In this document: piece after piece, positions 27,101 to 36,210 of the stretch
Numbering within the stretch: the first letter of the stretch is position 1
Layout: every line of letters starts with the position of its first letter
Origin: Paenibacillus macerans
Lineage (GTDB): Bacteria; Bacillota; Bacilli; Paenibacillales; Paenibacillaceae
DNA length: 64,000 nucleotides
Assembly: GCF_900454495.1 (NCBI RefSeq)
Contig: NZ_UGSI01000001.1
Location: 2,480,001-2,544,000 of the forward strand
Reading direction: 5' to 3'
Position numbers and translations under genes: made by a program
Notes under the pieces: model-generated
Seen by the model: the letters and a program-made list of their open reading frames with translations, nothing else
What the model was told of the DNA's origin: nothing
Databases searched by the model: none

Positions 27101-28915
27101 GGAAGCGTTTGTGGGTTTCACGCCATGATCGAGCCAAATCGAAAAAATCGGCTTGGTCATCGCCTCCGTTGAGCTTCCCAAGATGACATCGCTCCATTTT
27201 CCGGTTTTCGTCTCCCGTTTTACTTGAAAATCTGTCGGATTCGGGAATATATAGCCGATATGATCGTTATAGGCCCAGCGTCCGCCCGTTTGCATCGTTC
27301 CGTCTGCTAACGGGGTGCCGTCTACGAGAACTTCGCCTATCGCCTGACTTTGGTTCAATGTCGTGTGGATCGGCGCGGTATTCGTCGAAGCGATTCCTGC
27401 ACCAAGCGCCACCATCTCATCATCGAAAAAGAAGTAGCCTTTCTTTCCGCTTGTATTCAACTTGTTAAAATCAAATGCGGTGGCCCCATAACGCTCGTTT
27501 GTCACTCCGCCTACAAACGTTTTGGGATTGTTGAAATTCCCGTCTTTCGTGAGCACGTACGGGGCCGTCGTACCGGGAACATGGGCCCAGTCCATCAACG
27601 GGTAAACAGGTCTGTATTCGTCACCGGTTCTCTGAATGGCAGTGGCTCCTTGCGGTGTCCAGTACAACAGGTTATATCCGCTGGGATGAATCGTTCTCCA
27701 TTCGCCGCCTTTAACCGTGCTGGAGGCCATCTTGACCGTAATTCCGTAGTCCGTTCGCATATGGGAGGAGACAAGCGTCTGCCATTGCGTCATATTGCTC
27801 ACGTCCAGCCCGTTGCTCGTGTTCGTGCCGATCATGCGAATATTGTCAAGAAAACTGGCAAACTCCGCAGCCCGCTTCGGATTGGCCGTCTGCATCCATT
27901 GCATTGGATCTTCATAGAAGGTCAAAGCCGCGCTCGCATAATCCGGCCAATCAGGTCCATTCATCCCGATGCCCAGATCGGCAACATCGCCTTTCACAAG
28001 ATACCTTGTGCCGTCCAGCAAGTATGACGATAACGAATCAATCGCCGCCTCGCTGTACGAGAACGCGGTGCCCGAGGTAATGTAGGCCCAGAATGACATA
28101 TCTCTGGCAAAACTTCTTCCATAGCCCGTCGTATAATTCGTTTTTCCATGCATGAAAAAAGACATGTCCGACTGGATTCCCGTCACCGTCGTCGTCACAT
28201 TCGACAGTACGTTAAACGCATCCACGGCGTTCCGGACGATCTGGGCATCCTCCAGCAATAAGCCGCGGTACATATAATTTTGATTGTACCAGGACGAATT
28301 CGCTCCATCGACCGTGTGCGGGCTGCTGTCTAATGTGCCGATAATATTGGAGACTTGCGTTGCCGTTAAATAGCCTTCACATAGAAGCGCAATTTTTTCC
28401 AGCCTTAATTGTTTGCCGATTCCGGTCTCCCACCAGTTGGTTGAAGTCGGCTTTACCGTGAACCAATAATCCAGCGCCTTTTGAATCCCCTCCAAAAGTG
28501 TTGCACTATGATAGTTTGGATCACTCGGGTCAGCGAATGCCTGCGCCATCGACTGCATCCGGTCTAAGGCAAGGTAGGGCGACCAACCTCTCCCATTGGC
28601 GGCGGAGGTTGTACTCGCGTAATCGACATCGCTCCAGCTTCCATCCGGGTTTTGATTGGATAAATAAGTACCAGCCTGTGATTTGAAGGTCCATTCGACC
28701 CGACCGTTCGTTCCATCATTTATAATATCTTTGGAGATGTAAAAATCGACCATACGCTTTTTCATCATTTTCATATCAGCGAGCTCTTGAGAAGCATTCG
28801 TTTCCCCGGGAGTGCTCGCCGATACGGGCGAGTATAAAAATATCGATGATATCATTAAACAAACCGTAGTAAGACATATCCACCTCTTTACAAACCTTTG
28901 CCTTGGGTTAGCCAT
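24188..28915 (-). CDS. Secreted SLH-anchored family 8 polysaccharide lyase (xanthan/hyaluronate lyase type)
   Basis: 1575 residues from ATG at 28915, nine bases after AGGAGG; an upstream in-frame ATG at 28966 overlaps a cre site and lacks a ribosome site. Order: signal peptide 1-34; PL8 alpha/alpha toroid about 40-390 and beta-sandwiches to about 735; two F5/8-type-C (discoidin) domains about 740-863 and 868-993; three fibronectin III domains about 998-1275; a beta-rich linker domain to about 1440; two SLH motifs to the end. Catalytic residues fit PL8: Asn206 (DGANSS), His256 (FFMHGK) and Tyr265 (TTGYGR), the latter nine residues apart as in family members. It would cut an acidic polymer at the cell surface. 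The substrate (xanthan, hyaluronan, chondroitin or another) is not fixed by sequence. Confidence 0.93.
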   Translation of the reverse strand: MANPRQRFVKRWICLTTVCLMISSIFLYSPVSASTPGETNASQELADMKMMKKRMVDFYISKDIINDGTNGRVEWTFKSQAGTYLSNQNPDGSWSDVDYASTTSAANGRGWSPYLALDRMQSMAQAFADPSDPNYHSATLLEGIQKALDYWFTVKPTSTNWWETGIGKQLRLEKIALLCEGYLTATQVSNIIGTLDSSPHTVDGANSSWYNQNYMYRGLLLEDAQIVRNAVDAFNVLSNVTTTVTGIQSDMSFFMHGKTNYTTGYGRSFARDMSFWAYITSGTAFSYSEAAIDSLSSYLLDGTRYLVKGDVADLGIGMNGPDWPDYASAALTFYEDPMQWMQTANPKRAAEFASFLDNIRMIGTNTSNGLDVSNMTQWQTLVSSHMRTDYGITVKMASSTVKGGEWRTIHPSGYNLLYWTPQGATAIQRTGDEYRPVYPLMDWAHVPGTTAPYVLTKDGNFNNPKTFVGGVTNERYGATAFDFNKLNTSGKKGYFFFDDEMVALGAGIASTNTAPIHTTLNQSQAIGEVLVDGTPLADGTMQTGGRWAYNDHIGYIFPNPTDFQVKRETKTGKWSDVILGSSTEAMTKPIFSIWLDHGVKPTNASYQYIVLPNKTSEEVSSYASDNPISILSNTSSVQAVRHNSLGIAELLFYQPGTVTVRDGLIVTVDQPVMVIVDESAAPVRISVANPETPGITVNVTLDRNGETSTTSYTLGKDTFTGRSMTLDEGASIDDSGFDLAYSKGATASSSKDNRYASNATDLYRTSYWSSNDADHEWIYVDLQNQYSINQVRLNWEKAYGKSYKIQVSDDAVTWTDVYSTTTGEGGIEDISFSPVSSRYVRMQGVQQGAGNGYSLHEFNVYEAVPPNLAEGKPVVANSSKAANVGPGYAVDGSLSTRWGSNYSDPQWIYVDLGSSRSIQEVALHWEDAYGEAYQIQVSDDATNWTTVYSTTTGDGGIDRISFEPVKARYVQMYGTKRGTKYGYSLWEFKVYSALATAPDAPADVHAVGHDGSAEVSFAAPIHNGGSEITGYKVTAWANGEAVATAEGSDSPITVTGLTNGTAYTFTVIARNATWESASSAPSNEVIPSPDEASVPASPANLTAAPGDRAVTLRWDASAENVTYSVYQYEGMAAPADPGNWQLTQASVTEATYTVTGLTNGTSYAFTVKAVDASGESDFSMAVTATPNSTLSQVPAAPVLLAALADDRKVSLSWDAVAGAGRYVVYKYAGSAAPVDPADWEQVQANVTETAHTVTGLTNGTRYAFSVKAVGAGGESKFSNAVTATPKAPQPETPGSGTGNDNDHDNGNNTSVIKSANGTILIPSGRTGEVSLDNEVILTIGAGAAEQELRIEIEKLLSTANLVFDKETLVSNVFELTKNMAGNFKKPIVISMKFDPSLIGDNQRVAIFYYDEAKKVWIEIGSVVKGDRITAEVDHFTKFAVMAVGEKKDDSGESNEPAPSFIDIEKHWAKSAILSVAGMKFVSGYPDGTFEPNAAITRAEFTVMLANALKLEGAGSAAAFTDEAKIGGWAKQAIANAVEAGIVSGYADGSIRPNARITRAEAVTLLVRILELGTEQ

Positions 28916-28951
28916 TCTCATGCTCCTCCTTGTTAAGCTCAAAAACGTTGT

Positions 28952-28965
28952 TGATAACGCTTTCA
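28952..28965. promoter_or_regulatory. cre (CcpA) site upstream of the PL8-SLH gene
   Basis: The minus strand reads TGAAAGCGTTATCA, a perfect match to TGWAANCGNTNWCA. It lies 37-50 bases before the chosen start, so catabolite repression by CcpA is expected. Confidence 0.8.
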
Positions 28966-28980
28966 CATTAATGGATTGAA

Positions 28981-29002
28981 GAAGGCAGCAAATACTGCCT
29001 TC
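28981..29002 (-). terminator. Hairpin between GH130 and PL8 genes
   Basis: GAAGGCAG (28981-28988) pairs with CTGCCTTC (28995-29002) around CAAATA. It follows the GH130 stop at 29009 but has only a short T stretch, so it may be a weak terminator or an mRNA-stabilising hairpin. Confidence 0.5.
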
Positions 29003-29008
29003 AACCCT

Positions 29009-30055
29009 TCAAAAAAACGTACTATATATATCCTCCAACGGGATGTCCACTACAGCCATCACTTCGTCCGCGGCACCGTAATACATGCGGATCGTTTGAT
29101 CTAGTAAAATGGCTCCGCACGAAAACACGACCCCGCCGAAAAATCCATTCACCTCATAGGCGGTTTCCGGCTCCAATACGGGTACACGAGATCTTGCTAT
29201 CACCTTGGCCGGATCTTTCAAGTCGAGCAGCACTGCGCCCATACAATAGCGATGCTTGCTGTCCGCGCCGTGGTACAGCGCAAGCCAGCCGCGATCGATT
29301 CGAATCGGAACCGCGCCGCCGCCCATTCGAGCCGAATCCCAGCCTTGTTCGCTAAGCCCCATCAAGAAGCGATGGTTCCCCCAATGTATGAGATCGGGCG
29401 ATTCGGCAATCCACATCTCGGGGGAACCGAACGACTTCGGCACCGGACGGTGCAAAGCGTAGTATTTGCCGTTAATTTTCTCCGGGAATATCATGACGTC
29501 CTTATTTTCGGGAGCGAGCATAAGCCCGTGACGCTTGAATGTTCGAAAATCCCGGGTCTCCGCCAGGCCAACGCCAACGCCGCGAGCGGAGGCGGAGCTG
29601 TAAGTGATATAATACATGTCCCCGATTTGGGTCACGCGCGGATCTTCAATCCCCCACGCTTCCAGAGCGTGTTCCGGAAACAAGGCCGGCTGCGGCTCGA
29701 TGTCGAAATGAACGCCATCCTTACTTCGCGCCACCAGCAGATGGGATAAGGATGTGAGCATGGCCGTTCGTCCGTCCCTTGCTACGAAGCGCGAGTCGGA
29801 GAAATCATAGCTCGGGTCAGCCTTGTCGTAGCGCTCTATAAGTACATCGGTGCCCGCTTCGTTAAGCCGGGGGACAAGCACTTCGTCCACCCGGTCCGAT
29901 ACCGGAGCTTCCGAAACGCGCAGCAACAGAATAATTTCATCCCGTACTTGCGCAACGCCTGCATTAAACGCTCCAAGCACTCGAAAGTCGGGGCGGGAGG
30001 GTGCAACGTCCCCGACACGTATAACAGGATTTTGCGCACAGCGTTTTACGTTCAT
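29009..30055 (-). CDS. GH130-family beta-mannoside phosphorylase/hydrolase
   Basis: 348 residues with a five-bladed propeller pattern. Diagnostic segments are NPVIRVGDV at the start, the catalytic aspartate D138 in WGIEDPRVTQIGD, the segment DVMIFPEKINGKYYALHRP, and the closing YYGAADEVMAVVDIPLEDI. GH130 enzymes phosphorolyse or hydrolyse beta-linked mannosides inside the cell. No signal peptide is present. ATG at 30055 has AGAGG eight bases upstream, 32 bases after the binding-protein gene, so it belongs to the importer operon. It suggests the imported oligosaccharide contains beta-mannose. Confidence 0.9.
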   Translation of the reverse strand: MNVKRCAQNPVIRVGDVAPSRPDFRVLGAFNAGVAQVRDEIILLLRVSEAPVSDRVDEVLVPRLNEAGTDVLIERYDKADPSYDFSDSRFVARDGRTAMLTSLSHLLVARSKDGVHFDIEPQPALFPEHALEAWGIEDPRVTQIGDMYYITYSSASARGVGVGLAETRDFRTFKRHGLMLAPENKDVMIFPEKINGKYYALHRPVPKSFGSPEMWIAESPDLIHWGNHRFLMGLSEQGWDSARMGGGAVPIRIDRGWLALYHGADSKHRYCMGAVLLDLKDPAKVIARSRVPVLEPETAYEVNGFFGGVVFSCGAILLDQTIRMYYGAADEVMAVVDIPLEDIYSTFF

Positions 30056-30087
30056 GTAAGATACCTCTTTCCGTCTTTCAATGATTG

Positions 30088-31620
30088 TTATTTACCGGAT
30101 GTAACGGCGTCGATTTGCGCTTGAATTTCATCGATCACTTTTTGTCCGCCGAGGCTCGCCATTTTTTCCTCCAGCGTCGCCTTGCCTTCATCCGCAGACA
30201 GCACACCTTGACTAAGCGGCAGGAAAAACGAATCGTGAAGCGGCGTAATTTTGGCATATTCCGTCTTCACCTTTTCAGCGTTAAAGCTGAAGCCTGCCGT
30301 CGGACTAAGCGTGAAATTAGCCGGGTCGGCGGAGAAGTCGAACCACTTCTTGTCATCCGGCATCATCGTATCCGGCGTGCGGTTCAGCGTTGGCCGCCAG
30401 GTCAGCACAAAGCCCGGGAACGAATAGTTGGACAGCGCCTTATAGCTCGTATCGCCGGCAGGCTCCCAATCCTTCCCTTGAATGCCGTATTCCATCAAAT
30501 CGTGGTTTTCCTTAATGGACAACCAATTGACTACGTCCAGAGCCAAATCGCTGTGCTTGGATGAAGTCGGAATGCAAAGGAAATTCCATTGCTGGAAAGC
30601 GGTATACGGCCCCGCCTTATCACCGTTTGGAACGAAAACCTCAAGCTTGTCGCTGCCATCCTTCAGCATATCCGAATATTTCAATCCCTCCACACCGTCT
30701 GCAGCATAATAGGTGGCCGCATATTTTCCCTGTTTGAACAAGGTTTCCGCATTTTGCTCCTGCGCGATATTTTTGGAAATTATGCCGTCCTTGTAGTATT
30801 TGGTGACGCGTTCATAACCATCGGCAATCATCGGGCTTGCCCATTGACCGACAACTTTCTTGTCCTTGGTTGAATAGGAGAACATGCTGACGCCGATTTC
30901 CAGCACTTCATCGAGCGCCAGATTAGCGGATTCGCTCAGAATAAATGGAAGTTTATCGGCCTTTATGCCGTTAATGACGAAGGGTCTGACGTCCTTCTCG
31001 TTTTCCTTGACCGTATACAAAAATTTCTCCAGATCTTCGAGCGTTTTCAACTCGGGAAGTCCGTATTTCTCGCGCAAATCTTTGCGGATCAGCAGGCCGT
31101 ATACCGGGCCTTGGGTGGTGCCGAGCGGAATGCCCATAATTTTGCCGTCGAATTTGTTATATTCCCACATTTCATCGGGAATGGACGCTTTAAGCTCCAG
31201 ACGCTCGGCCACCATGGCATCCAGTTCCAGCAAAGAATTGCTGGCGATCATCTGATTCATCGACAACCATGGGGCATCCAAATACATATCGAAATCTTCC
31301 CCGGCAGACATCTTCACAGATACCGCATTCCCGTAATCGGACCACGGCAAGAAATTAATATTCAAGGCCGCTCCGACGTTATCCGCTTTCAATTTGTCGT
31401 TGACCGCCTGCAGCACATCGTCAAAGCCCGCCGGCTTATCTCCCGGGAAATAAGCTTTCAGGGTCACCGTTTCCTTCGGTGCGGATGTAGTGTTTTCCGT
31501 ATTCGTTGGAGCATTCCCTTCATTGCCGCCAGTCCCCGTTTTGCCTCCGCAGCCCGCCAGCATCAATGACAAAGCCAATACTGTGGCCGTCACCGCGCCA
31601 AACCATTTTTTCAATCTCAT
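30088..31620 (-). CDS. LplA-type oligosaccharide-binding lipoprotein with DUF3502-like C-terminus
   Basis: 510 residues. Signal peptide with lipobox LMLAGC and lipidated cysteine near 24, then a linker and a solute-binding domain. The last 150 residues (PANFTLSPTAGFSFNAEKVK through LPLSQGV) match the DUF3502-like end of LplA/YtcQ proteins. It binds the oligosaccharide for the permeases encoded upstream. ATG at 31620 follows GGGAGG. The GH130 gene follows. Confidence 0.92.
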   Translation of the reverse strand: MRLKKWFGAVTATVLALSLMLAGCGGKTGTGGNEGNAPTNTENTTSAPKETVTLKAYFPGDKPAGFDDVLQAVNDKLKADNVGAALNINFLPWSDYGNAVSVKMSAGEDFDMYLDAPWLSMNQMIASNSLLELDAMVAERLELKASIPDEMWEYNKFDGKIMGIPLGTTQGPVYGLLIRKDLREKYGLPELKTLEDLEKFLYTVKENEKDVRPFVINGIKADKLPFILSESANLALDEVLEIGVSMFSYSTKDKKVVGQWASPMIADGYERVTKYYKDGIISKNIAQEQNAETLFKQGKYAATYYAADGVEGLKYSDMLKDGSDKLEVFVPNGDKAGPYTAFQQWNFLCIPTSSKHSDLALDVVNWLSIKENHDLMEYGIQGKDWEPAGDTSYKALSNYSFPGFVLTWRPTLNRTPDTMMPDDKKWFDFSADPANFTLSPTAGFSFNAEKVKTEYAKITPLHDSFFLPLSQGVLSADEGKATLEEKMASLGGQKVIDEIQAQIDAVTSGK

Positions 31621-31703
31621 TTCGTTAACCTCCCTTTATATAATGAAGAAAAAAAGTATCTATGATTAACCGGGCTGATCCGGTTAATGCCGGAAATTCT
31701 CGA

Positions 31704-32588
31704 TTACCCTTTGACAGCTCCTACCGTTAGACCTTTGACAAAATACTTTTGAAGCAAGGGATACAGCAAGACAATCGGGCCGATCGTCAGCACGGTTGTC
31801 GCCATCCGCACACCATAGGTTGGTGGCGTTACGGCAATGGCTGCGGCGGCGGGAATGAGATTTCTGGCGGCCTCCATATTGGATACCATCCGGCGCAGAA
31901 TCAATTGCAGCGGGAACAGCTTCTCATTATCCACGAACATCAATCCCATAAACCAGTCATTCCAGTAGTTCAGGGCATAAAAGAGACCGACGGAAGCCAG
32001 AATCGGCTTCGAGATCGGTATCATAATTTGAAAGAAAATTCTCATCTCATTCGCCCCGTCAATTCTTGCGGCTTCCTCCAATTCCTCGGGAATTGTGCGG
32101 AAGAAACTGACAAGCAAAAAGACGAGGAACGGCTGGCATAATAATGTTAAAATTAGCACCCAAACGGTATTCTGCAAATGCAGCCACTGACTGACCACAA
32201 TATAAAACGGAATGATGCCTCCGGAAAAAAGCATAGGCAAATAGCAGAAAATCAGAAACGGCGTTTGCAGGACATTCCGCTTGTTGGCCAGAGAATAGCC
32301 GAGCATTGCGGAAATGCACAGCGCGCTTAATGCGCCTACGGCGGTGATAAAAATCGTGACCGCATAGCCGCTCAGCAGCACATCCGATTGCAAAACCGCT
32401 TTATAAGCGTCCAGCGATAATTTTTGCGGAAATAAAGTATACCCGTGCGCAATCAGTTCCCCCTCGTCCGTAAACGATCCGATAATCATCAGCAGAAAAG
32501 GAAACAGACAAAATAAAGTGAACAACAAAATGAACGTATAGGCAAATACCGTAAAAGTCCGATCCGCAGCACTCTGTTTCTGTCTCAT
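31704..32588 (-). CDS. Carbohydrate ABC transporter permease, LplC/YtcP type
   Basis: 294 residues, six membrane helices. EAA loop LEEAARIDGANEMRIFFQI near residue 185 and family ending KYFVKGLTVGAVKG. ATG at 32588 follows AGGAGG. It is the second permease of the importer, nine bases after the LplB-type gene. Confidence 0.94.
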   Translation of the reverse strand: MRQKQSAADRTFTVFAYTFILLFTLFCLFPFLLMIIGSFTDEGELIAHGYTLFPQKLSLDAYKAVLQSDVLLSGYAVTIFITAVGALSALCISAMLGYSLANKRNVLQTPFLIFCYLPMLFSGGIIPFYIVVSQWLHLQNTVWVLILTLLCQPFLVFLLVSFFRTIPEELEEAARIDGANEMRIFFQIMIPISKPILASVGLFYALNYWNDWFMGLMFVDNEKLFPLQLILRRMVSNMEAARNLIPAAAAIAVTPPTYGVRMATTVLTIGPIVLLYPLLQKYFVKGLTVGAVKG

Positions 32589-32597
32589 CGTTACCTC

Positions 32598-33536
32598 CTA
32601 GAATAAAGCGGATTCTTTAGACACCCTTCGGGTTACCCAGTTGGCGGCAATGACAAAGATCAGACCCATAACCGACTGGAACAGGCCGACCGCCGAAGAC
32701 ATGCCGAAGTCATGCAGCTGTCTCATGGAGCGGAATACGAAGGTGTCGATGACGTCGGTAGTCGGATACAGCAAGGAATTGTCTCCAATGATGGCATAGA
32801 TCATGGCAAAGTCCCCGTTGAAAATCTTGCCTACGGCCAGCAAAGTCATGATCATAACAGTAGGAACGAGCAGCGGCAGCGTAATGCGCAACACAATCTG
32901 CAGCTTAGATGCCCCGTCAATCCGGGCAGCCTCGTACAAATCCTCCGATATGCCGGTAATCGCGGCCAGAAAAATAATCGAAAGATAACCGGCTCCTTGC
33001 CACACGCGAATAACCGTCAGAATGAAAGGCCACAGCTTCGACTCAAACATCCAGTTGACCGGTTCCAAGCCGAAATTTTGCAGCCAAGTATTGATCATCG
33101 GCTCTTCCCCGCCGAATAAGGATTGGACAATCATTCCTACCACAATCCAGGACATAAAATAAGGAAGAAAAATGAGAGACTGCGAAATTCGTTTGAAATA
33201 CTTATTGCGAATTTCATTGAACATTAGCGCGATTAATACAGCAGCCGCCGTAGTAAACAAAATGAACAGCATGTTCAGCATCAGCGTGTTGCGCAGGATG
33301 ACCCAGAAGTCATCCGAAGTAAAAAAATAGTTGAAGTTTTTAAAACCGACCCATTCGCTTCCCGTAATTCCTTTGGCAAAATTATAGTCTTTGAAGGCAA
33401 TCATAATCCCGTATATGGGAAAATAACTGAATACGAGAAAGAACAGCAGCCCCGGTACGGCCATAGCATAGAGAAAAGGATTACGAACAATATGCTTCAG
33501 CTTGGACCGTTTCCTTGCATTAAGTTGGTATTGCAT
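32598..33536 (-). CDS. Carbohydrate ABC transporter permease, LplB type
   Basis: 312 residues from ATG at 33536, eight to nine bases after GGGGG; the frame extends to 33575 without a ribosome site. Six membrane helices and the EAA loop YEAARIDGASKLQIVLRI near residue 205. First gene of the importer operon and divergent from the membrane AraC regulator, which probably controls it. Confidence 0.94.
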   Translation of the reverse strand: MQYQLNARKRSKLKHIVRNPFLYAMAVPGLLFFLVFSYFPIYGIMIAFKDYNFAKGITGSEWVGFKNFNYFFTSDDFWVILRNTLMLNMLFILFTTAAAVLIALMFNEIRNKYFKRISQSLIFLPYFMSWIVVGMIVQSLFGGEEPMINTWLQNFGLEPVNWMFESKLWPFILTVIRVWQGAGYLSIIFLAAITGISEDLYEAARIDGASKLQIVLRITLPLLVPTVMIMTLLAVGKIFNGDFAMIYAIIGDNSLLYPTTDVIDTFVFRSMRQLHDFGMSSAVGLFQSVMGLIFVIAANWVTRRVSKESALF

Positions 33537-33795
33537 ACTTTTACTTCCCCCTTTCATCAAAACAGGCAATCGCATCTGCGTCCCGTTATTTATACCGTTA
33601 CCTTACCGAGCCCTCACTGCAACGGCAATTCCGGCAAGCTCCAATTTTTCCTGCAAGCGCAGATTTACGAACTTCCCAAAAACAACACTACCCTCGAAAA
33701 TAACCGATTCTGCAGACAGGAATGCTCGTTATGCTATAATTAATAATCTAAAAATGATAAGAATCGGAAGTTATAATAACGGGGGATTCAGAGCA

Positions 33796-36114
33796 ATGAA
33801 GTTCAGACTTCCACTTTTCACATCGCTGAAGCGGCATCCTACTTATATGAAACTTATTTTTTATTTTGTCAGTGCAAACGTTCTGGTTCTGGCTGTATCT
33901 TTTGCGCTGCTCTATTGGCAGTCTTCCCAGACGCTTCTGGAAGAGATCGGCGATCATTCCGAATCCTTGCTATTGAACGGTGCCCGGAACACTGCGCGTC
34001 TGATGGAATGGTCTTTGGAATTCAGCTTCTCCTCCAGCGATGACAGTACCCTCAAGGTGAATGCCCTTTCGGATCAATACAGCGATTTTGAAACTTATGG
34101 GGTATGGAGACGGCTTATCGAAATCAAGAACGCCAATCCGTCTATCGATTCGGTATACCTAATCAACGATTACACAAATACTGTAGTAGATTCCAGACTT
34201 GGATTGAGTGATGCGGAAGCTTTTTACGACCAGGACATTATTAAGCGTTTGCAGGATCCGGCTACAACGGATCACAGCGTTCTCATTCCGAGAACCTTGT
34301 CCATTCCGCTTGTCGGGATTAAGGCCAAAGAGGTGATTAGCATCGTAAGATTTTACGAAAAAGGCAGTTCCATCTCGGCTTTCGTTCTGAATATAGATAC
34401 TGATAATTTAATGACCTTGCTTCAGAACAATTCGAATTATGCGAACAGGTCGGTCACTGTTCTGAATGATCGGGATGAGACGGTTTTTAGCAGCATTCCT
34501 TTGAATCAGGAACAAATTGCGGAGCTCAGGAGCCAAGGGAATAAGGGCGAAAGCGGATGGAAGCTGTTTCAGCCCCGCAATCAGGAAGAGCAACTGATGG
34601 TTTACGCAGGCTCCTCCATTAAAGGGATTCAGGATTGGAGTTTTATCGAAACTATCCCGAAGTCTGTCATTTTGGGAAAAATCACTGTTCTTCGCAACAC
34701 AAGCCTGATCTTGTTCCTCATTCTGTTCATAGCATCATTGACCGTGATCGTTCTGATTTCCAAACGGGTGTACTCGCCTATTCAAGAACTGATTAGCAGA
34801 GTGATGCGCCAGCATCAAGCGGAAAAGCCCGGCGAAGGATATAGCGCAAATGAACTTGACTACTTATCCAATGTGTTTACAGCCCAACACAATCGGATTT
34901 ATGAACTGACCGAGCACTGGCGGCATACTAAAATTCTGGGTAGGGAGCGGTTTTTACGGGATTTTCTGGGGGGTATCTATCATACGGCAGAGGAAATATG
35001 TGCTCAATTTCAAGAATGGGGAATTGCTCTGCCGGAAGATCAGCTGTCGGTGGCCATCTTCCGGATCGACCACTTCTCGGAATTTACGGAGGCCTACCCG
35101 GAAAAGGACCGGCGTCTACTCCGATTTGCAATGTCCAATATTATTCAAGAGTCGCTGCAATTTTCCAAGCACAAGCTGCAAACGGTGGACATGGGGAACG
35201 ATCACGTGGCGGTTGTCTTATCGGCTCCATTGTCCGAAGAATTTGCAAAGAAGCTGCAAGTATCTAAGCAGTTAATGGAGCAGTATTTGTCAATCGGCAC
35301 GACCGTCGCTTGGGGTAGGACGTTGCCCAGCCTGACCGACATGCATGAAGTATATATGGAGACGTATGAACTGACGCAGGAACGGTTCCGATTCGGGCAC
35401 GGAGCGCTCGTCGTGAAAGCATGGCTGGCCGACGCGCCCGGAGAACTGTATCATCTGCCTGTGGACAAAGAGCGGCAGATCGCTCAGGCTCTTCCCAAGG
35501 GTAACGCGGATACGGTTCTGGAAATCATACGCTCAGCCGTGGTCAAGCTGCGGGGACTGCCCTATTTTGAATGTAAAATGTCGCTGATTACCTTGTTTAT
35601 GAACATACGCCGGCTTATGCAGGAGCACTCCAGTCAGCCGCTGCCCAGTTCATGGGGGCTGACTTCTATCGAGAATCAGATCATACAGCAGGAGACGATG
35701 GAAAACGTAGTGCCTTGGATGGAAGCGCTTATAACCAAGACGCTTGAAGACATTGAGGCTGCCCGCAGTCTGTCCAAAAACGCGGCCCTGATCGAGCAGG
35801 CGGACCAGTTCATTGAAGCACATTTAACCGATTCGAACTTGTCCGCAAAAATGCTGGCCGACCATTTGGGTCTGTCCGTGAACTATTTCCGCAGTTTGTA
35901 TAAAGCGGAGACAAACCAGTCGATTACGGAAAAGATATCGGAGAAGCGCCTAAATTACATTTGTCAGGAGTTGCTTGCCTCCGACTCGCCGATTGAGCCG
36001 ATCATCCAGAAATACGGATTTTCGTCGCTTAACACGTTTTATTCCATCTTCAAAAAGGTGTATGGAATGACGCCAGCCCAATATCGGAGGATGCATAAAA
36101 ACACCACATCCTAA
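33796..36114 (+). CDS. Membrane-bound AraC-family regulator with extracytoplasmic Cache-like sensor
   Basis: 772 residues from ATG at 33796, with GGGGG 11 bases upstream; the frame is open from 33502 but that part overlaps the divergent permease. A transmembrane helix at about 17-38 and a second at about 300-322 enclose a Cache-like sensor; a linker and about 300 residues of regulatory region follow, and the C-terminus has two HTH motifs (LSAKMLADHLGLSVNYFRSL and PIIQKYGFSSLNTFYSIF) ending TPAQYRR. Such one-component regulators sense a sugar outside and activate the adjacent LplABC importer. Confidence 0.9.
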   Translation: MKFRLPLFTSLKRHPTYMKLIFYFVSANVLVLAVSFALLYWQSSQTLLEEIGDHSESLLLNGARNTARLMEWSLEFSFSSSDDSTLKVNALSDQYSDFETYGVWRRLIEIKNANPSIDSVYLINDYTNTVVDSRLGLSDAEAFYDQDIIKRLQDPATTDHSVLIPRTLSIPLVGIKAKEVISIVRFYEKGSSISAFVLNIDTDNLMTLLQNNSNYANRSVTVLNDRDETVFSSIPLNQEQIAELRSQGNKGESGWKLFQPRNQEEQLMVYAGSSIKGIQDWSFIETIPKSVILGKITVLRNTSLILFLILFIASLTVIVLISKRVYSPIQELISRVMRQHQAEKPGEGYSANELDYLSNVFTAQHNRIYELTEHWRHTKILGRERFLRDFLGGIYHTAEEICAQFQEWGIALPEDQLSVAIFRIDHFSEFTEAYPEKDRRLLRFAMSNIIQESLQFSKHKLQTVDMGNDHVAVVLSAPLSEEFAKKLQVSKQLMEQYLSIGTTVAWGRTLPSLTDMHEVYMETYELTQERFRFGHGALVVKAWLADAPGELYHLPVDKERQIAQALPKGNADTVLEIIRSAVVKLRGLPYFECKMSLITLFMNIRRLMQEHSSQPLPSSWGLTSIENQIIQQETMENVVPWMEALITKTLEDIEAARSLSKNAALIEQADQFIEAHLTDSNLSAKMLADHLGLSVNYFRSLYKAETNQSITEKISEKRLNYICQELLASDSPIEPIIQKYGFSSLNTFYSIFKKVYGMTPAQYRRMHKNTTS

Positions 36115-36139
36115 TAAGAATCCTTTTAATTACCTTTAA

Positions 36140-36174
36140 ACAAATGGATGGTCCGTACAGGCCCATCCATTTGT
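36140..36174. terminator. Bidirectional terminator between the AraC and GH4 genes
   Basis: ACAAATGGATGG (36140-36151) pairs perfectly with CCATCCATTTGT (36163-36174). Convergent genes end at 36114 and 36211; TTTTT-like tracts lie on both sides (TGTTCTTCC on the plus strand, TTTAAAGG on the minus). Confidence 0.75.
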
Positions 36175-36210
36175 TCTTCCTAATGCACTGCTATGAACGT
36201 TACCAAATCA

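Noticed and set aside
33502..33795. N-terminal extension of the membrane AraC gene
   Set aside because: It overlaps the divergent LplB permease start and has no ribosome site; the membrane helix begins properly after 33796.
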